A DNA stretch of 64,000 nt from Alteriqipengyuania halimionae (lineage in GTDB: Bacteria; Pseudomonadota; Alphaproteobacteria; Sphingomonadales; Sphingomonadaceae). Below, piece after piece: positions 22,847-31,931 of this stretch. Both the position numbers and the translations under genes were made by a program. The notes below the pieces were generated by a model that did no database searches, had not been told where the DNA came from, and was given only the letters and a program-made list of their open reading frames with translations. How positions within the stretch are numbered: the first letter of the stretch is position 1; every line of letters starts with the position of its first letter. The stretch spans positions 2,701,001-2,765,000 of the forward strand of contig NZ_WTYR01000001.1 of the NCBI RefSeq assembly GCF_009827575.1, given 5' to 3'.

Positions 22847-23286
22847 GCGACTTGCTGCTGATCGTGACGATCGCGAACCGCAAGGTCGGGATCCGCGCGG
22901 CCGAAGTGAATTCGGTAATCGCGCTCGACAATGTCACGCCGGTGCCGCGCGTACCGGACTACATTCCCGGCCTCACCGCACTGCGAAGCCGCGCGCTGAC
23001 CGTGATCGATTGCGCGCGTTCGCTCGAACTGGCCGAACCTGTCGCGCTGGAATCGATCGCCTCGCGCAACGCCGCCGTGGTCGAGCATGACGGGCATCTC
23101 TACGCGCTGCTGGTCGACGATGTGTTCGACGTGATGGAAGCGCGGTCCGAACCGACTCCGGTGCCGGGCAGGCTGGCCTCGGGCTGGAAACGGTGCGCGA
23201 TCGGCCTGGTCGAAACCGACGATGCCCCCGTGCTGCTACTCGATCTGGGCCAGGTGGTGGGCGGACCGCTCGAAGAGGCTGCCTGA
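22843..23286 (+). CDS. cheW: Chemotaxis coupling protein CheW
   Basis: Adaptor of 147 residues that links chemoreceptors to CheA P5. The SH3-like double beta-barrel is visible as LLIVTIANRKVGIRAAEVNSVI, followed by the VPRVPDYIPGLTALRSRALTVIDCARSL hairpin and the hydrophobic LYALLVDDVFDVMEA segment. It lies inside the cheA-cheW-cheY-cheB-cheR operon with an ATGA overlap to cheA. No receptor (MCP) gene occurs in the window, so its partners are encoded elsewhere. Confidence 0.9.
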   Translation: MSDLLLIVTIANRKVGIRAAEVNSVIALDNVTPVPRVPDYIPGLTALRSRALTVIDCARSLELAEPVALESIASRNAAVVEHDGHLYALLVDDVFDVMEARSEPTPVPGRLASGWKRCAIGLVETDDAPVLLLDLGQVVGGPLEEAA

Positions 23287-23375
23287 CAAGCGTGGCCACA
23301 TGCGGGCCTTAAGGCGATCGTTACCATCGGGGCCTAGCACGGTCGCAAGCAATTCGTTGAGAAAGCTGGAAACGC

Positions 23376-23741
23376 ATGAAAAAATGCCTCGTCGTCGATG
23401 ATTCGCGCGTGATTCGCAAAGTGTCACGCCACATCCTCGAACCGCTCGGTTTCGACGTCAGCGAAGCCGAAAACGGTCGCGAGGCGCTCGATGTATGCGA
23501 GGTGGCCTTGCCCGACCTCATCCTGCTCGACTGGAACATGCCGGTGATGAGCGGGATCGAGTTCATCACCAAGCTACGCGCCTGCGACGGTGGCGATGTG
23601 CCCAAGGTCGTGTTCTGCACCACCGAAAACGATGTCGCCCATATCCGCGCCGCAATCGAAGCGGGCGCGGACGAATATGTGATGAAACCCTTCGACCATG
23701 AAACGCTGCAGATCAAACTGCAGCTGGTCGGCATGGCCTGA
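23376..23741 (+). CDS. cheY: Chemotaxis response regulator CheY
   Basis: Stand-alone receiver domain of 121 residues. The acidic pocket is CLVVDDS at the N-terminus, the phospho-acceptor aspartate is in DLILLDWNMPVMSG (about residue 52), and the conserved lysine is in EYVMKPF near the end. With no output domain it is a CheY-type shuttle for the flagellar motor switch or a phosphate sink. It follows cheW after 89 bases, the largest gap in the operon, and precedes cheB by 14 bases. Assignment as CheY rests on domain and context. Confidence 0.9.
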   Translation: MKKCLVVDDSRVIRKVSRHILEPLGFDVSEAENGREALDVCEVALPDLILLDWNMPVMSGIEFITKLRACDGGDVPKVVFCTTENDVAHIRAAIEAGADEYVMKPFDHETLQIKLQLVGMA

Positions 23742-23755
23742 GCGGAGACGAGACG

Positions 23756-24859
23756 ATGAGCCAGGCCATGATGGACCGCCGCCCCAGCTTCGGACGCCGC
23801 AGCTCCAGTCGGACGATCCGGATGATGATCGTCGACGATTCGGTGACCGCGCGTTCGGTGCTGATCAAGATCGTTGCAGGCGAGGACGACCTCGAAGTCG
23901 TCGAAGTCGCCGGTACCGCAGAAGAAGCGATCGAAAAGCTCAAGCAGGTCCGGGTCGACCTGATCCTGCTCGATCTCGAGATGCCCGGCATGGGCGGATT
24001 GCGCGCGATGCCGCAGATCCTCGAATTGTCGCGCGGGGCGAGGGTGCTGGTCAATTCGGCTTTGACCGAGAAGGGCGCGAAAGCGACGCTTTCCGCACTG
24101 TCGATGGGGGCCGCCGATACGCTGCTCAAGCCGCGCCCAGGCAAGTTCGACGATGCCTATCGGGCTAATCTGATCGAGAAGATCCGTGTGATCGGCAGCG
24201 CTCTGAGCCGGGTCGAGCCAGCCAGTTTCGAATTGTCGGATCCGCCGGCCAGACCCGCCGCCTCGCGCGGGCGGGCGCAGGTCATCGGGATCGGCGCCTC
24301 GACCGGCGGGATCCACGCGCTCACCCAGATGCTCAAATCGCTGCCCAAGGGACTCGGCGTGCCGATCCTCGTCACGCAGCATCTCCCGGCGAGCTTCATG
24401 CAGGTTTTCGCGCGCCAGCTCGAGCTCGCTTACGATGGCGAAGCAGTGGTGGCCGAGGACGGCATGCCGCTGCGCGCCGATCGCATCCTGATCGCACCGG
24501 GCGAAGCGCATATGGGTGTTCGCCGGGGCAGCGACGATGTCGTCGTGGCCGCATTGTCGCACGACAAGGCCTCGTCGGGCTGCCTGCCGTCGGTGGACCC
24601 GCTGTTTGCGTCGATGGCGGAGTGCTTCGGCGATCGCGCTCTCGGGGTGGTGCTGTCGGGCATGGGCCGCGACGGCGCGATCGGTGCCAAACAGATTCAC
24701 GAGGTGGGCGGGGTCATCATCGCGCAGGACCAGGAAAGTTCGGCGGTGTGGGGGATGCCCCGCGCGGTTGCCGAAGCGGGGATCGCTGCCGCGGTCGAGA
24801 CGCCCGACAAGATCGGCGCGCGGATCGCCGAAATGGCGGACCCGTCGGCCTGGCGATGA
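23756..24859 (+). CDS. cheB: Protein-glutamate methylesterase/glutaminase CheB
   Basis: Adaptation enzyme of 367 residues that demethylates or deamidates chemoreceptors. An N-terminal receiver (IVDDSVTARSVL; phospho-aspartate in DLILLDLEMPGMGG) is joined to the C-terminal esterase. The catalytic serine is in IGASTGGIHALT, the histidine in VTQHLPASF, and the aspartate in LSGMGRDGAIG. The first 20 residues are arginine- and serine-rich and precede the receiver. Its TGA overlaps the cheR ATG (ATGA), so the antagonistic pair CheB and CheR is translationally coupled. Confidence 0.93.
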   Translation: MSQAMMDRRPSFGRRSSSRTIRMMIVDDSVTARSVLIKIVAGEDDLEVVEVAGTAEEAIEKLKQVRVDLILLDLEMPGMGGLRAMPQILELSRGARVLVNSALTEKGAKATLSALSMGAADTLLKPRPGKFDDAYRANLIEKIRVIGSALSRVEPASFELSDPPARPAASRGRAQVIGIGASTGGIHALTQMLKSLPKGLGVPILVTQHLPASFMQVFARQLELAYDGEAVVAEDGMPLRADRILIAPGEAHMGVRRGSDDVVVAALSHDKASSGCLPSVDPLFASMAECFGDRALGVVLSGMGRDGAIGAKQIHEVGGVIIAQDQESSAVWGMPRAVAEAGIAAAVETPDKIGARIAEMADPSAWR

Positions 24860-25719
24860 ACGATTACGCCGAACAGATCATCGCCGATCTCCTGCTCGAG
24901 AGAACCGGGCAGGAGCTGACCGACGCCCGGCGCTGGCGGATCGGCTCGGCGCTATCCGGACTGTTTCGCGAGCGCGGGCTCGACAATGTCCAGCAGCTCG
25001 TCTGCCTCCTTTCGGAACAGCCGGACGATATCCTTGCGCGCGAGACGGTCGAGGCGCTGCTCAACAACGAGACCTATTTTTTCCGCGACCGACCGATGTT
25101 CGATCAGCTTGCGAACGATGTGCTCCCGCGGATTGCCAAGCGCAACGAGGCAAGCAAGCGTATCTCCATCTGGTCGGCCGGGTGCTCGACCGGGCAGGAA
25201 GCGGTCACCCTCGCGATGATCATCACCGATCAGGCCTTGCGATGGAAGGGCTGGACCATCGACATCCTCGCCACCGATGTGTCCGGCAAGGCAATCAAAT
25301 CGGCACGCGACGCGCGCTACACGCAATTCGAAATCCAGCGCGGGCTGGGAGTCAGCCAGATGCTGACCTATTTCGAGGAAACTGCGCAGGGCTGGCAGCC
25401 CCGGCGCGAGATTCGCGACATGATCAGTTTCCGCCAGCAGAACCTGCTCGAGCCGATTCCTAGCTCGCGCAAGTTCGATCTTGTGCTGTGTCGCAACGTG
25501 CTGCTGTATTTTTGCGCCGACACCCGCCGCAAGGCCTTCGACCGTCTGGCCCAGGCGATGGCGCCGCATGGCTGGCTGATGCTCGGGGCGGGAGAGACCT
25601 CGGTCGGGCAGACCGATGCCTTCATTCCGGATCGCAAGCGCCAGGGCCTGTACCGCCCGTTCGGCGCCGATCAGGACGATGGTGCCGGTGTGCAGACGGA
25701 CGTTGCCGCTGTCCGATAA
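24856..25719 (+). CDS. cheR: Chemotaxis protein methyltransferase CheR
   Basis: S-adenosylmethionine-dependent enzyme of 287 residues that methylates glutamates on chemoreceptors. The N-terminal helical domain leads to LLNNETYFFRDRPMF, then the SAM-binding Rossmann fold: IWSAGCSTGQEAVTLAM, ILATDVSGKAI and FDLVLCRNVLLYF. The start at 24856 overlaps the cheB stop; a longer open frame upstream lies within cheB and is not used. A hairpin (25731-25756) follows the stop. Confidence 0.93.
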   Translation: MNDYAEQIIADLLLERTGQELTDARRWRIGSALSGLFRERGLDNVQQLVCLLSEQPDDILARETVEALLNNETYFFRDRPMFDQLANDVLPRIAKRNEASKRISIWSAGCSTGQEAVTLAMIITDQALRWKGWTIDILATDVSGKAIKSARDARYTQFEIQRGLGVSQMLTYFEETAQGWQPRREIRDMISFRQQNLLEPIPSSRKFDLVLCRNVLLYFCADTRRKAFDRLAQAMAPHGWLMLGAGETSVGQTDAFIPDRKRQGLYRPFGADQDDGAGVQTDVAAVR

Positions 25720-25730
25720 ACCGGACAGTA

Positions 25731-25756
25731 ACTCCTTCTCAGTATTGTGAAGGAGT
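25731..25756 (+). terminator. Hairpin after cheR, possible attenuator
   Basis: ACTCCTT (25731-25737) pairs perfectly with AAGGAGT (25750-25756) around a 12-base loop, 11 bases after the cheR stop. It is followed by CGGGCG rather than a T-run, so it is at most a weak terminator between the chemotaxis genes and the GGDEF-EAL gene. Confidence 0.35.
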
Positions 25757-25805
25757 CGGGCGAAGGCGCCTCAGACTAAGGGACCGGGCGGACTTGCGAA
25801 CAGGT

Positions 25806-27323
25806 ATGGGTGATACGAATTCCACGACTCCGCAGAGGCTGGTGCTGAGACCGCTTGCATGGCTGGTCTGCGCGCTGTTCGCCTGGAGCATGTTCGTGGC
25901 CTGGCAATATGGCCGCCACGAGGAGCTGCTGACCACACCCATGATCGCCGCCACGGCAAGTTTCCTGCTCGTGCTGGGCCTGCTTGCACGCTCGCTGCTG
26001 CACAGTTTCTCCCGGATCGAGGAATTGAGCCTCGTCGATGCACTTACCCGGTTGCCCAATCGCCGCGCGCTGCACCGCGATGTCGCCGCAGTCGAATTGC
26101 GCGAGGGTGAGGAATGCGCACTTGCGTTGGTCGATCTCGACGGGTTCAAGTTCGTCAACGATCACCACGGGCATTTCGTCGGCGATCAGATGCTGCGCGA
26201 ATGCAGCCTCACCATCGCCGAGGTCTGCGGCGACGAAGCATGCGCCTATCGCTTGGGCGGCGATGAATTCGCGCTCCTCGCTTACGGTCCGATTGCGGGC
26301 AATCTGCTCGAGGGCATCAGTCGCAGCCTGCTTGAACGGTTGCGCCACCCGCTCTGCGCCGAAGGCCAAGAAATGCGCATCGGAGCGAGCATCGGTCTGG
26401 CACGCCGCCGCCCCGGCGAAAGTGTGTCTAGCGCCGAGTTGGTGCGCGAAGCGGATGTCGCGATGTATGCCTCCAAACGCGGCGGCAAGGCGCGCTGCAC
26501 CTGGTTCTCGCGCGATTTCGACAAGGACAACGAGGCGATGCGGCGGATCGACGCGGAATTGCGCGTCGCGCTCGCCGAAGGACAATTTCGGCTGCACTAC
26601 CAGCCCCTGGTCGATGCCAGGACATGCGAGATCGCGGCGGTCGAGGCGCTGCTGCGCTGGGATCGCCCGGATGGCCAGCAGATCGGCCCGAACGTGTTCA
26701 TCCCGGTTGCCGAAAGCACCGGGATCATCAATCCGATCGGGCTGTGGGTGTTGCGCCGCGCCTGCGAGGATGCGGGCGAATGGGACAACATCAAGCTGTC
26801 GGTCAATCTCTCCGCGGCACAACTGCGCAACCCCGAATTCCCGGTCCAGCTCGGCGTGATACTCGAAGAGACGGGCTTCGATCCCGAACGCCTCGAGCTC
26901 GAAGTGACCGAAACCTCGCTGGTGATCGATCCCGTGGTGGCGGGGCGCAGCCTCGACCTGATCCGCGGCTTTGGCGTCAACATCGCGCTCGACGATTTCG
27001 GCACGGGCTATGCGTCGATCGGCTTCCTGCGCCAGTTCCGCTTCGAAAAGCTCAAGCTCGACCGTTCGCTGATCGTCGATTCGGCTACAGACGAAAGCAG
27101 CCGCGCGATGATGCTGTCGAGCATTTCGGTCGCTCGTGCGCTGAAGATGGCTGTTACAGCCGAAGGGGTCGAAACCGAGGCGCAAGCGGATCTCGCCCGC
27201 ACCGCCGGCTGCGACCACATCCAGGGCTGGCTGTACTTCAAACCGATGCCGGCGGACGAACTCGGTGCAGAACTTACCGCGCAGCGCCGCGGGCGGCTGA
27301 AAAACGGCCGGAACGCGGCCTGA
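25806..27323 (+). CDS. Membrane GGDEF-EAL protein (cyclic di-GMP turnover)
   Basis: A 505-residue protein with two N-terminal transmembrane helices (about residues 15-35 and 45-62) and almost no periplasmic loop. A GGDEF domain follows (DALTRLPNRR; intact RLGGDEFALL), then an EAL domain (VEALLRW, DDFGTGYASIG and EGVETEAQA, which carry metal- and substrate-binding residues). No RxxD inhibition site precedes GGDEF, unlike the cyclase at 1481-3346. Both domains look catalytically complete, so it may make or degrade cyclic di-GMP. It follows cheR on the same strand after 86 bases and a hairpin, which suggests, without proof, a link between chemotaxis and the motile/sessile switch. Confidence 0.88.
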   Translation: MGDTNSTTPQRLVLRPLAWLVCALFAWSMFVAWQYGRHEELLTTPMIAATASFLLVLGLLARSLLHSFSRIEELSLVDALTRLPNRRALHRDVAAVELREGEECALALVDLDGFKFVNDHHGHFVGDQMLRECSLTIAEVCGDEACAYRLGGDEFALLAYGPIAGNLLEGISRSLLERLRHPLCAEGQEMRIGASIGLARRRPGESVSSAELVREADVAMYASKRGGKARCTWFSRDFDKDNEAMRRIDAELRVALAEGQFRLHYQPLVDARTCEIAAVEALLRWDRPDGQQIGPNVFIPVAESTGIINPIGLWVLRRACEDAGEWDNIKLSVNLSAAQLRNPEFPVQLGVILEETGFDPERLELEVTETSLVIDPVVAGRSLDLIRGFGVNIALDDFGTGYASIGFLRQFRFEKLKLDRSLIVDSATDESSRAMMLSSISVARALKMAVTAEGVETEAQADLARTAGCDHIQGWLYFKPMPADELGAELTAQRRGRLKNGRNAA

Positions 27324-27327
27324 TCGC

Positions 27328-28131
27328 TCAGGTTCGGTCGTCCTTTGGCGGCCAGGGAACGAAAGCGGACGTCCGCTCGATATAACCGGCGTATTTGTCG
27401 CCGCGCTTCTTCTTCATCCCGCTTTCGAGCAGCGCCGCGCCCGACCATTTGGTGAGGGTGAAAGTGAGGAATATCGGCCCGGCTACCGTGTAGAGCGCGA
27501 GCCAGGGGTCGACCGCAGCGCACACCAGCCAGATGCCCCACCACGCGCAGGCATCCCCGAAATAATTGGGATGTCGCGTGTACCGCCACAGGCCGGTGTC
27601 GAGCACCTCGCCTTCATTTGCCGGATCGGACTTGAACTGCGCCAGCTGCCAGTCTCCCAGCCATTCGAAGAAGACGCCGACGCCGTAAAGCGCGAACCCG
27701 GCCCACGCCCGCGCGGTAACGGGTGTGGGCGCAGCGGCGCCGAGAATGCCGAGTTGCGCCGGACTCGACACGAGGAACAGCAGCACCGCCTGGCCGAGCC
27801 ACACCTTGACCAGCGCGGCGAGGGCAAAGCGCCCCTTTTCGCGATCCTGGCGCAGCAGCCGTTCATAGCGCTGGTCTTCCCCTTCGCGCCACCAGCGGCG
27901 CAACAGGTGGATGCCGAGCCGGAAGCCCCAGACGGCGGTCATGGCGAGCAGCACGAAGGCGAGCACACCGGGATCGGCAAGCTGCACGAAGCTCGAGATC
28001 GCCAGCATCGCCATGCCCGCGCCCCAGAACGCATCGATGAACGAGACGTCCCCAAGCCGCACGGAGATCAGCCACAAAACCAGCACCACGACAATGAGCA
28101 AAGCCGCATTTATGAGCAATGCGTCAAGCAT
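27328..28131 (-). CDS. DUF1295 integral membrane protein (steroid 5-alpha reductase/ICMT-like)
   Basis: A 267-residue polytopic protein with about seven helices. Its conserved C-terminal motif is LWRYTRHPNYFGDACAWWGIW, followed by GAALLESGMKKKRGDKYAGYIERTSAFVPWPP. These are shared by DUF1295 and relatives of isoprenylcysteine methyltransferases and steroid 5-alpha reductases. The real substrate is unknown. The start ATG 28131 overlaps the stop of the upstream acyltransferase gene by eight bases, so the pair is co-translated. Longer in-frame starts lie inside that gene and are rejected. The gene ends four bases from the convergent GGDEF-EAL gene. Confidence 0.85.
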   Translation of the reverse strand: MLDALLINAALLIVVVLVLWLISVRLGDVSFIDAFWGAGMAMLAISSFVQLADPGVLAFVLLAMTAVWGFRLGIHLLRRWWREGEDQRYERLLRQDREKGRFALAALVKVWLGQAVLLFLVSSPAQLGILGAAAPTPVTARAWAGFALYGVGVFFEWLGDWQLAQFKSDPANEGEVLDTGLWRYTRHPNYFGDACAWWGIWLVCAAVDPWLALYTVAGPIFLTFTLTKWSGAALLESGMKKKRGDKYAGYIERTSAFVPWPPKDDRT

Positions 28132-28747
28132 CGGTTTGTTCACCATCAAGCTGATCGAGCGATTGGGCGGTCTTCTCCAGCACGACGAAGCGCTCGCAAT
28201 CGGGCCTTTTCTCGCGATAGAAAGCCGCGATCCGGGCGAGGTCGGCGCGGTAGTCACCAGTCGGCATGATCGGATCGCCCAATCCACCGCGCATGGTCTC
28301 GTGGTTCACCCAGGCGGGGACGATCGGCACGCCCGCGCCCAGCGCGATGTGGTAAAACCCGCTGCGCCATTCGCCCTTGCTGGTGCGCGATCCCTCGGGC
28401 GCAATGACGAGCGCCATCTCGTCCGCCTGCGCAAACGCTTCGGTCACCGACCGGACGTAGCCGCCGCTCTTATGCCGCACGACGGGAATGCCGCCCATAT
28501 CGAGCATGAAATTGCGCTGAGGGCCTTCGAACAACGTATGCTTGCCCATGAAGCTGGGCTGGATGCCAAGCTCGTGCGCTGCGCCGATGAAGAATATGAA
28601 ATCCCAGTTCGACGTGTGCGGTGCGCCAAGGATGATGAACTTGTCGCAAGGCGGTTTCTCGCCTTCGAGACGCCATCCTTTCCAGCGATAAAGTGCGATC
28701 AGCACACGCTGCACCACGCGCGACAGGAATGATCGTTTGCGCGTCAA
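28124..28747 (-). CDS. PlsC-family 1-acyl-glycerol-3-phosphate acyltransferase-like protein
   Basis: Glycerolipid acyltransferase fold, about 207 residues. Motif I appears as APHTSNWDFIF (H-x4-D active site), motif III as IAPEGSRTSKGEWRSGFYHIALGAGVPIVPA, and the acceptor-binding FMGKHTLFEGP lies between. It resembles the membrane-associated subgroup often paired with DUF1295 proteins. The best start is TTG 28747, preceded by GGGGAGAG at ideal spacing. That Shine-Dalgarno is the 3' arm of a strong terminator hairpin, and the longer frame up to 28789 would run through the hairpin. A GTG at 28717 is another option. Lipid substrate not determined. Confidence 0.8.
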   Translation of the reverse strand: MTRKRSFLSRVVQRVLIALYRWKGWRLEGEKPPCDKFIILGAPHTSNWDFIFFIGAAHELGIQPSFMGKHTLFEGPQRNFMLDMGGIPVVRHKSGGYVRSVTEAFAQADEMALVIAPEGSRTSKGEWRSGFYHIALGAGVPIVPAWVNHETMRGGLGDPIMPTGDYRADLARIAAFYREKRPDCERFVVLEKTAQSLDQLDGEQTDA

Positions 28748-28786
28748 AAAAACTCTCCCCGGGCGCGGTTTAGCACCCGGGGAGAG
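28745..28786 (-). terminator. Intrinsic terminator of the upstream lipoprotein gene
   Basis: An 11-bp perfect stem, CTCTCCCCGGG (28753-28763) with CCCGGGGAGAG (28776-28786), is followed on the minus strand by seven T. It ends transcription of the acidic lipoprotein gene (28832-29359). Its 3' arm GGGGAGAG lies five bases from the TTG proposed as the acyltransferase start, so the structure also carries a ribosome binding site. Confidence 0.9.
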
Positions 28787-28831
28787 CAATGCGATAGTCG
28801 GTCGCGCAGAAGCGCCCGATTTTCCTTGTGC

Positions 28832-29359
28832 TTACTGCTGGTCGCGATCGACCGAGCTGCCGAGCTCGGGCGCGCGCGATGGCATTTCGTCGTCATCGCG
28901 ATTGCGGGCATAGCGATCGCCGTTCACATCGGTGTCTTCGGCGAAGATCAGGTCGCCATCGACCAGCCAGAACGCGTCGTTGCGATAGGCGAAGGTGGCA
29001 GGCTCGCCGTAGAAATCGGCCAGGCGGATGCGATAGCCGTCGTCGTCGACGGTGTAGCTTCCGGTCTGCTCGTTTCCGTCGGCATCGGTGTAGCTGTAGG
29101 TGTTGTCGCTCGACGAGAGACGCACATTGCGGGTTTCGCCCGCATCATCGGCGAAGCTGTAAGAACCTGAATATTCGCCAGCATCATCGATCCTGGTCGC
29201 GGGGCCGGTCGATGTATCTTCGACCATGGCGCTATCGCCGGCAGCGTCGGTTTCGGCTACGACATCGGTCTCGGTCACCGTTTCGTCGTCGGCGCTATCG
29301 CCACAGGCAGACAGCAGGGCCAACGGGGCGGCGGCGAGCATAATGGTATATTTACGCAT
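28832..29359 (-). CDS. Acidic lipoprotein, 175 aa
   Basis: Predicted outer or inner membrane lipoprotein of unknown function. It has a signal peptide with lipobox LLSAC (Cys about residue 19), then an acidic, threonine-rich linker of about 35 residues (DETVTETDVVAETDAAGDS). A beta-rich domain follows with repeated short strands (GEYSGSYSF, NTYSYTDADGNEQTGSYTV, GYRIRLADF). ATG 29359 has AAAGGAG upstream, and a strong terminator follows the gene, so it is a single-gene unit. The longer open frame starting at 29536 runs into the neighbouring intergenic region and is not used. No named family recognised. Confidence 0.78.
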   Translation of the reverse strand: MRKYTIMLAAAPLALLSACGDSADDETVTETDVVAETDAAGDSAMVEDTSTGPATRIDDAGEYSGSYSFADDAGETRNVRLSSSDNTYSYTDADGNEQTGSYTVDDDGYRIRLADFYGEPATFAYRNDAFWLVDGDLIFAEDTDVNGDRYARNRDDDEMPSRAPELGSSVDRDQQ

Positions 29360-29471
29360 GAAATCGGTCTCCTTTGCCCCACCAACGAACGAGTGAGCGA
29401 GCGTTTCCAAAAAAAGGCGAAAAAGTGGCGAGAGATCGGCGGCTGACAAACCGCTGTGTGTTTCGGCCGGA

Positions 29472-30020
29472 TCAGAAACGAAGGTCCGGAAGGAGGGCTT
29501 CTCCGAATACCAGGGTCGCGAAGCCGAATGAGGCACCGAGCCAGAACGCCATGAACCATGACATGCCTAGCCTGCGCTTTCGTGCCAGGCGCACGAACAG
29601 CAGCGCCAACAAAACGCTCACCGCGATCGGCAAGGTCCAGAAGCCGATGCCGAGTTCGAGCCCGACACGCGCTTCGTCGTTGGGATTGGCCACGCTGACG
29701 ATTGCAGCAAGGGCACGGCTCCAAAGGGCCGCGAACACGATCACCGGTGCGAGCCATGCACGGCGATCGCGCCACGTCATGGACCATAGCGCGATCGCGA
29801 TCGTTATTACGGGACCTGCCGCACTAACAATCATCGCGTCGAGCGGAGTGCGATAGTGTCCTGAAGCCAGACCGACACTGTTTATGTTGGCCCGAATTTC
29901 ATAGCCGAGCGCTTTGGCAGCAACGGCATGGCCTGCTTCGTGAAGCACACCCATCGCAATGACCACGAGAAACGTCGCGATGCCGACGACTATCGGCGTT
30001 GTTTTCCTGACTCCGGTCAC
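29472..30020 (-). CDS. M50-like membrane metalloprotease (site-2 protease-like)
   Basis: A 182-residue membrane protein with about five helices. An HExxH zinc motif ([14 protein letters not shown]) sits at the start of the second half of helix 1, as in intramembrane site-2 proteases. A possible third-ligand region is degenerate ([12 protein letters not shown] instead of N-x2-P-x4-DG). Start GTG 30020 overlaps the stop of the carboxylase gene (GTGA), so translation is coupled to leucine-catabolic genes although no functional link is obvious. Proteolytic activity is an inference from the HEAGH motif; it could also be an inactive or chaperone-like member. Confidence 0.65.
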   Translation of the reverse strand: MTGVRKTTPIVVGIATFLVVIAMGVLHEAGHAVAAKALGYEIRANINSVGLASGHYRTPLDAMIVSAAGPVITIAIALWSMTWRDRRAWLAPVIVFAALWSRALAAIVSVANPNDEARVGLELGIGFWTLPIAVSVLLALLFVRLARKRRLGMSWFMAFWLGASFGFATLVFGEALLPDLRF

Positions 30021-31624
30021 ATCCGGAACACGCCGAAGCGCGGGCGATCCTCGATCGGCGCTTCGAGTGTGGCGGCGAAGGCGAGGCCGAGCACGTCGCG
30101 GGTCTGGGCCGGGTCGATCACGCCGTCGTCCCACAGCCGCGCGGTGGCGTAATAGGGATTGCCCTCGTCCTCGTATTTCTGGCGGATCGGGGCCTTGAAT
30201 TCCTCGGCCTCTTCCTCCGACCAGCTATCGGCATCGCGGTGGACGGTGGCGAGAACGGATGCCGCCTGTTCGCCGCCCATCACAGAGATGCGCGCATTGG
30301 GCCAGGTGAACAGGAAGCGCGGCGAATAGGCGCGTCCGGCCATGCCGTAATTGCCCGCGCCGAAGCTGCCGCCGATCACCACGGTGATCTTGGGCACTTG
30401 CGCGGTGGCAACGGCGGTGACGAGCTTGGCGCCGTGCTTGGCGATGCCTTCGGCCTCGTATTTACCGCCGACCATGAAGCCCGAAATGTTCTGCAGGAAC
30501 AGCAGCGGAATGCGGCGCTGACAGGCGAGTTCGATAAAATGCGCGCCCTTTTGGGCGCTTTCGGAAAACAGCACGCCATTATTCGCGAGGATCGCCACCG
30601 GCATGCCCCAGATATGGGCAAAACCGCAGACCAGCGTACTGCCGTATTGCGCCTTGAATTCATGGAATTCGCTGCCGTCGACAAGGCGGGCGATCACTTC
30701 GTGGACGTCGTACGGCGCCCGCACGTCTTCGGGGACGATCGCGTAGAGATCGTCGGCGTCGAATTTCGGCGGGCGCGGATCGCGGATGTCGATATTGGTC
30801 GCCGCTGCCGTGTTTTCGCCCAGATGGCTGACGATATCGCGCACGATGGTGAGCGCGTGCTCGTCATTCTCCGCCAGGTGGTCGACCACGCCGGATTTCT
30901 TCGCGTGAAGATCGCCGCCGCCCAGATCCTCGGCGCTGATTTCCTCGCCCGTCGCGGCCTTCACCAGCGGCGGTCCGGCGAGGAAGATCGTGCCCTGGTT
31001 GCGCACGATCACGGTCTCGTCACTCATGGCGGGAACATAGGCCCCGCCTGCGGTGCAGCTGCCCATCACGCAGGCGATCTGCGGAATACCCAGCGCGGAC
31101 ATGTTCGCCTGGTTGAAGAAGATCCGTCCGAAATGGTCGCGATCGGGAAAGACCTCCGCCTGATGCGGCAGGTTCGCCCCGCCGCTATCGACGAGGTAGA
31201 TGCACGGCAGCCGGTTTTCCTGCGCGATTTCCTGTGCGCGGAGGTGCTTCTTCACCGTCATCGGGTAATAGGTGCCACCCTTCACGGTGGCGTCGTTGCA
31301 CACGATCATCACCTGCCGACCCGAGACACGCCCGATCCCAGCGATCAGACCCGCACCGTTGATCGCGTCCTTGTACATGCCGTTGGCGGCAAGCTGGCCG
31401 ATCTCAAGGAAGGGACTGCCCGGATCAAGCAGCCGCTCGACCCGCTCGCGCGGCAACAGCTTCCCCCGGCCAACATGGCGTTCCCGGCTGCCTTCGGAGC
31501 CGCCGAGCGCCGCCTCGGCCACGGTAGAGCGCAGCTCTGCGGCGAGCGATGTGTTATGCTCGAACCGCGCCTTGGCGTCGGGCGCGTCGCGGTCCAGCGT
31601 GGAGGTGAGGACGGGTGCGGTCAT
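30017..31624 (-). CDS. mccB: Methylcrotonyl-CoA carboxylase, carboxyltransferase (beta) subunit
   Basis: Biotin-dependent carboxyltransferase subunit that carboxylates 3-methylcrotonyl-CoA in leucine degradation. The 535-residue product has the full two-crotonase-fold layout. The start [20 protein letters not shown] leads to [53 protein letters not shown], and the C-terminal [30 protein letters not shown] typical of MCC-beta. The preceding genes encode isovaleryl-CoA dehydrogenase and a PhnA-like protein, the former giving its substrate. The biotin-carboxylase (alpha) subunit is not in the window downstream; the M50-like gene occupies its usual neighbourhood. Confidence 0.93.
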   Translation of the reverse strand: MTAPVLTSTLDRDAPDAKARFEHNTSLAAELRSTVAEAALGGSEGSRERHVGRGKLLPRERVERLLDPGSPFLEIGQLAANGMYKDAINGAGLIAGIGRVSGRQVMIVCNDATVKGGTYYPMTVKKHLRAQEIAQENRLPCIYLVDSGGANLPHQAEVFPDRDHFGRIFFNQANMSALGIPQIACVMGSCTAGGAYVPAMSDETVIVRNQGTIFLAGPPLVKAATGEEISAEDLGGGDLHAKKSGVVDHLAENDEHALTIVRDIVSHLGENTAAATNIDIRDPRPPKFDADDLYAIVPEDVRAPYDVHEVIARLVDGSEFHEFKAQYGSTLVCGFAHIWGMPVAILANNGVLFSESAQKGAHFIELACQRRIPLLFLQNISGFMVGGKYEAEGIAKHGAKLVTAVATAQVPKITVVIGGSFGAGNYGMAGRAYSPRFLFTWPNARISVMGGEQAASVLATVHRDADSWSEEEAEEFKAPIRQKYEDEGNPYYATARLWDDGVIDPAQTRDVLGLAFAATLEAPIEDRPRFGVFRM

Positions 31625-31625
31625 A

Positions 31626-31931
31626 TCAACGCTTCTTCACGAATTCGGCGCGCAGGACGAGGCCCTTGATGCCGGGATATTTGCAGTCGATTTCCTGATC
31701 GTCTCCGGTCAGGCGGATCGACTTGATCAGCGTGCCCTGCTTCAATGTCTTGCCCGCGCCTTTGACCTCGAGATCCTTGATGAGGGTCACTTGATCGCCG
31801 TCTTCGAGCAAATTGCCGACAGCGTCGCGCACTTCCACCCGGTCCGCCTCGGCCTTTTTGGCCTCGAGTTCTGAGGCGGGCATCCATTCGCCGCTGGCCT
31901 CGTCGTAGACGTAATCTTCGTCGTTGCTCAT
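31626..31931 (-). CDS. PhnA-domain protein
   Basis: A 101-residue protein with the C-terminal PhnA domain ([26 protein letters not shown] and [13 protein letters not shown]). In place of the classical N-terminal zinc ribbon there is a short acidic segment ([22 protein letters not shown]) without cysteine pairs. The family was once tied to alkylphosphonate use, but its function is not established. It is encoded between isovaleryl-CoA dehydrogenase and methylcrotonyl-CoA carboxylase, overlapping the former by ATGA and leaving one base to the latter, so it is expressed with leucine catabolism. Confidence 0.85.
   Translation of the reverse strand: MSNDEDYVYDEASGEWMPASELEAKKAEADRVEVRDAVGNLLEDGDQVTLIKDLEVKGAGKTLKQGTLIKSIRLTGDDQEIDCKYPGIKGLVLRAEFVKKR

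Noticed and set aside
30239-31669. 476-codon plus-strand frame opposite mccB
   Set aside because: Shadow of the carboxylase gene, no recognisable motif.
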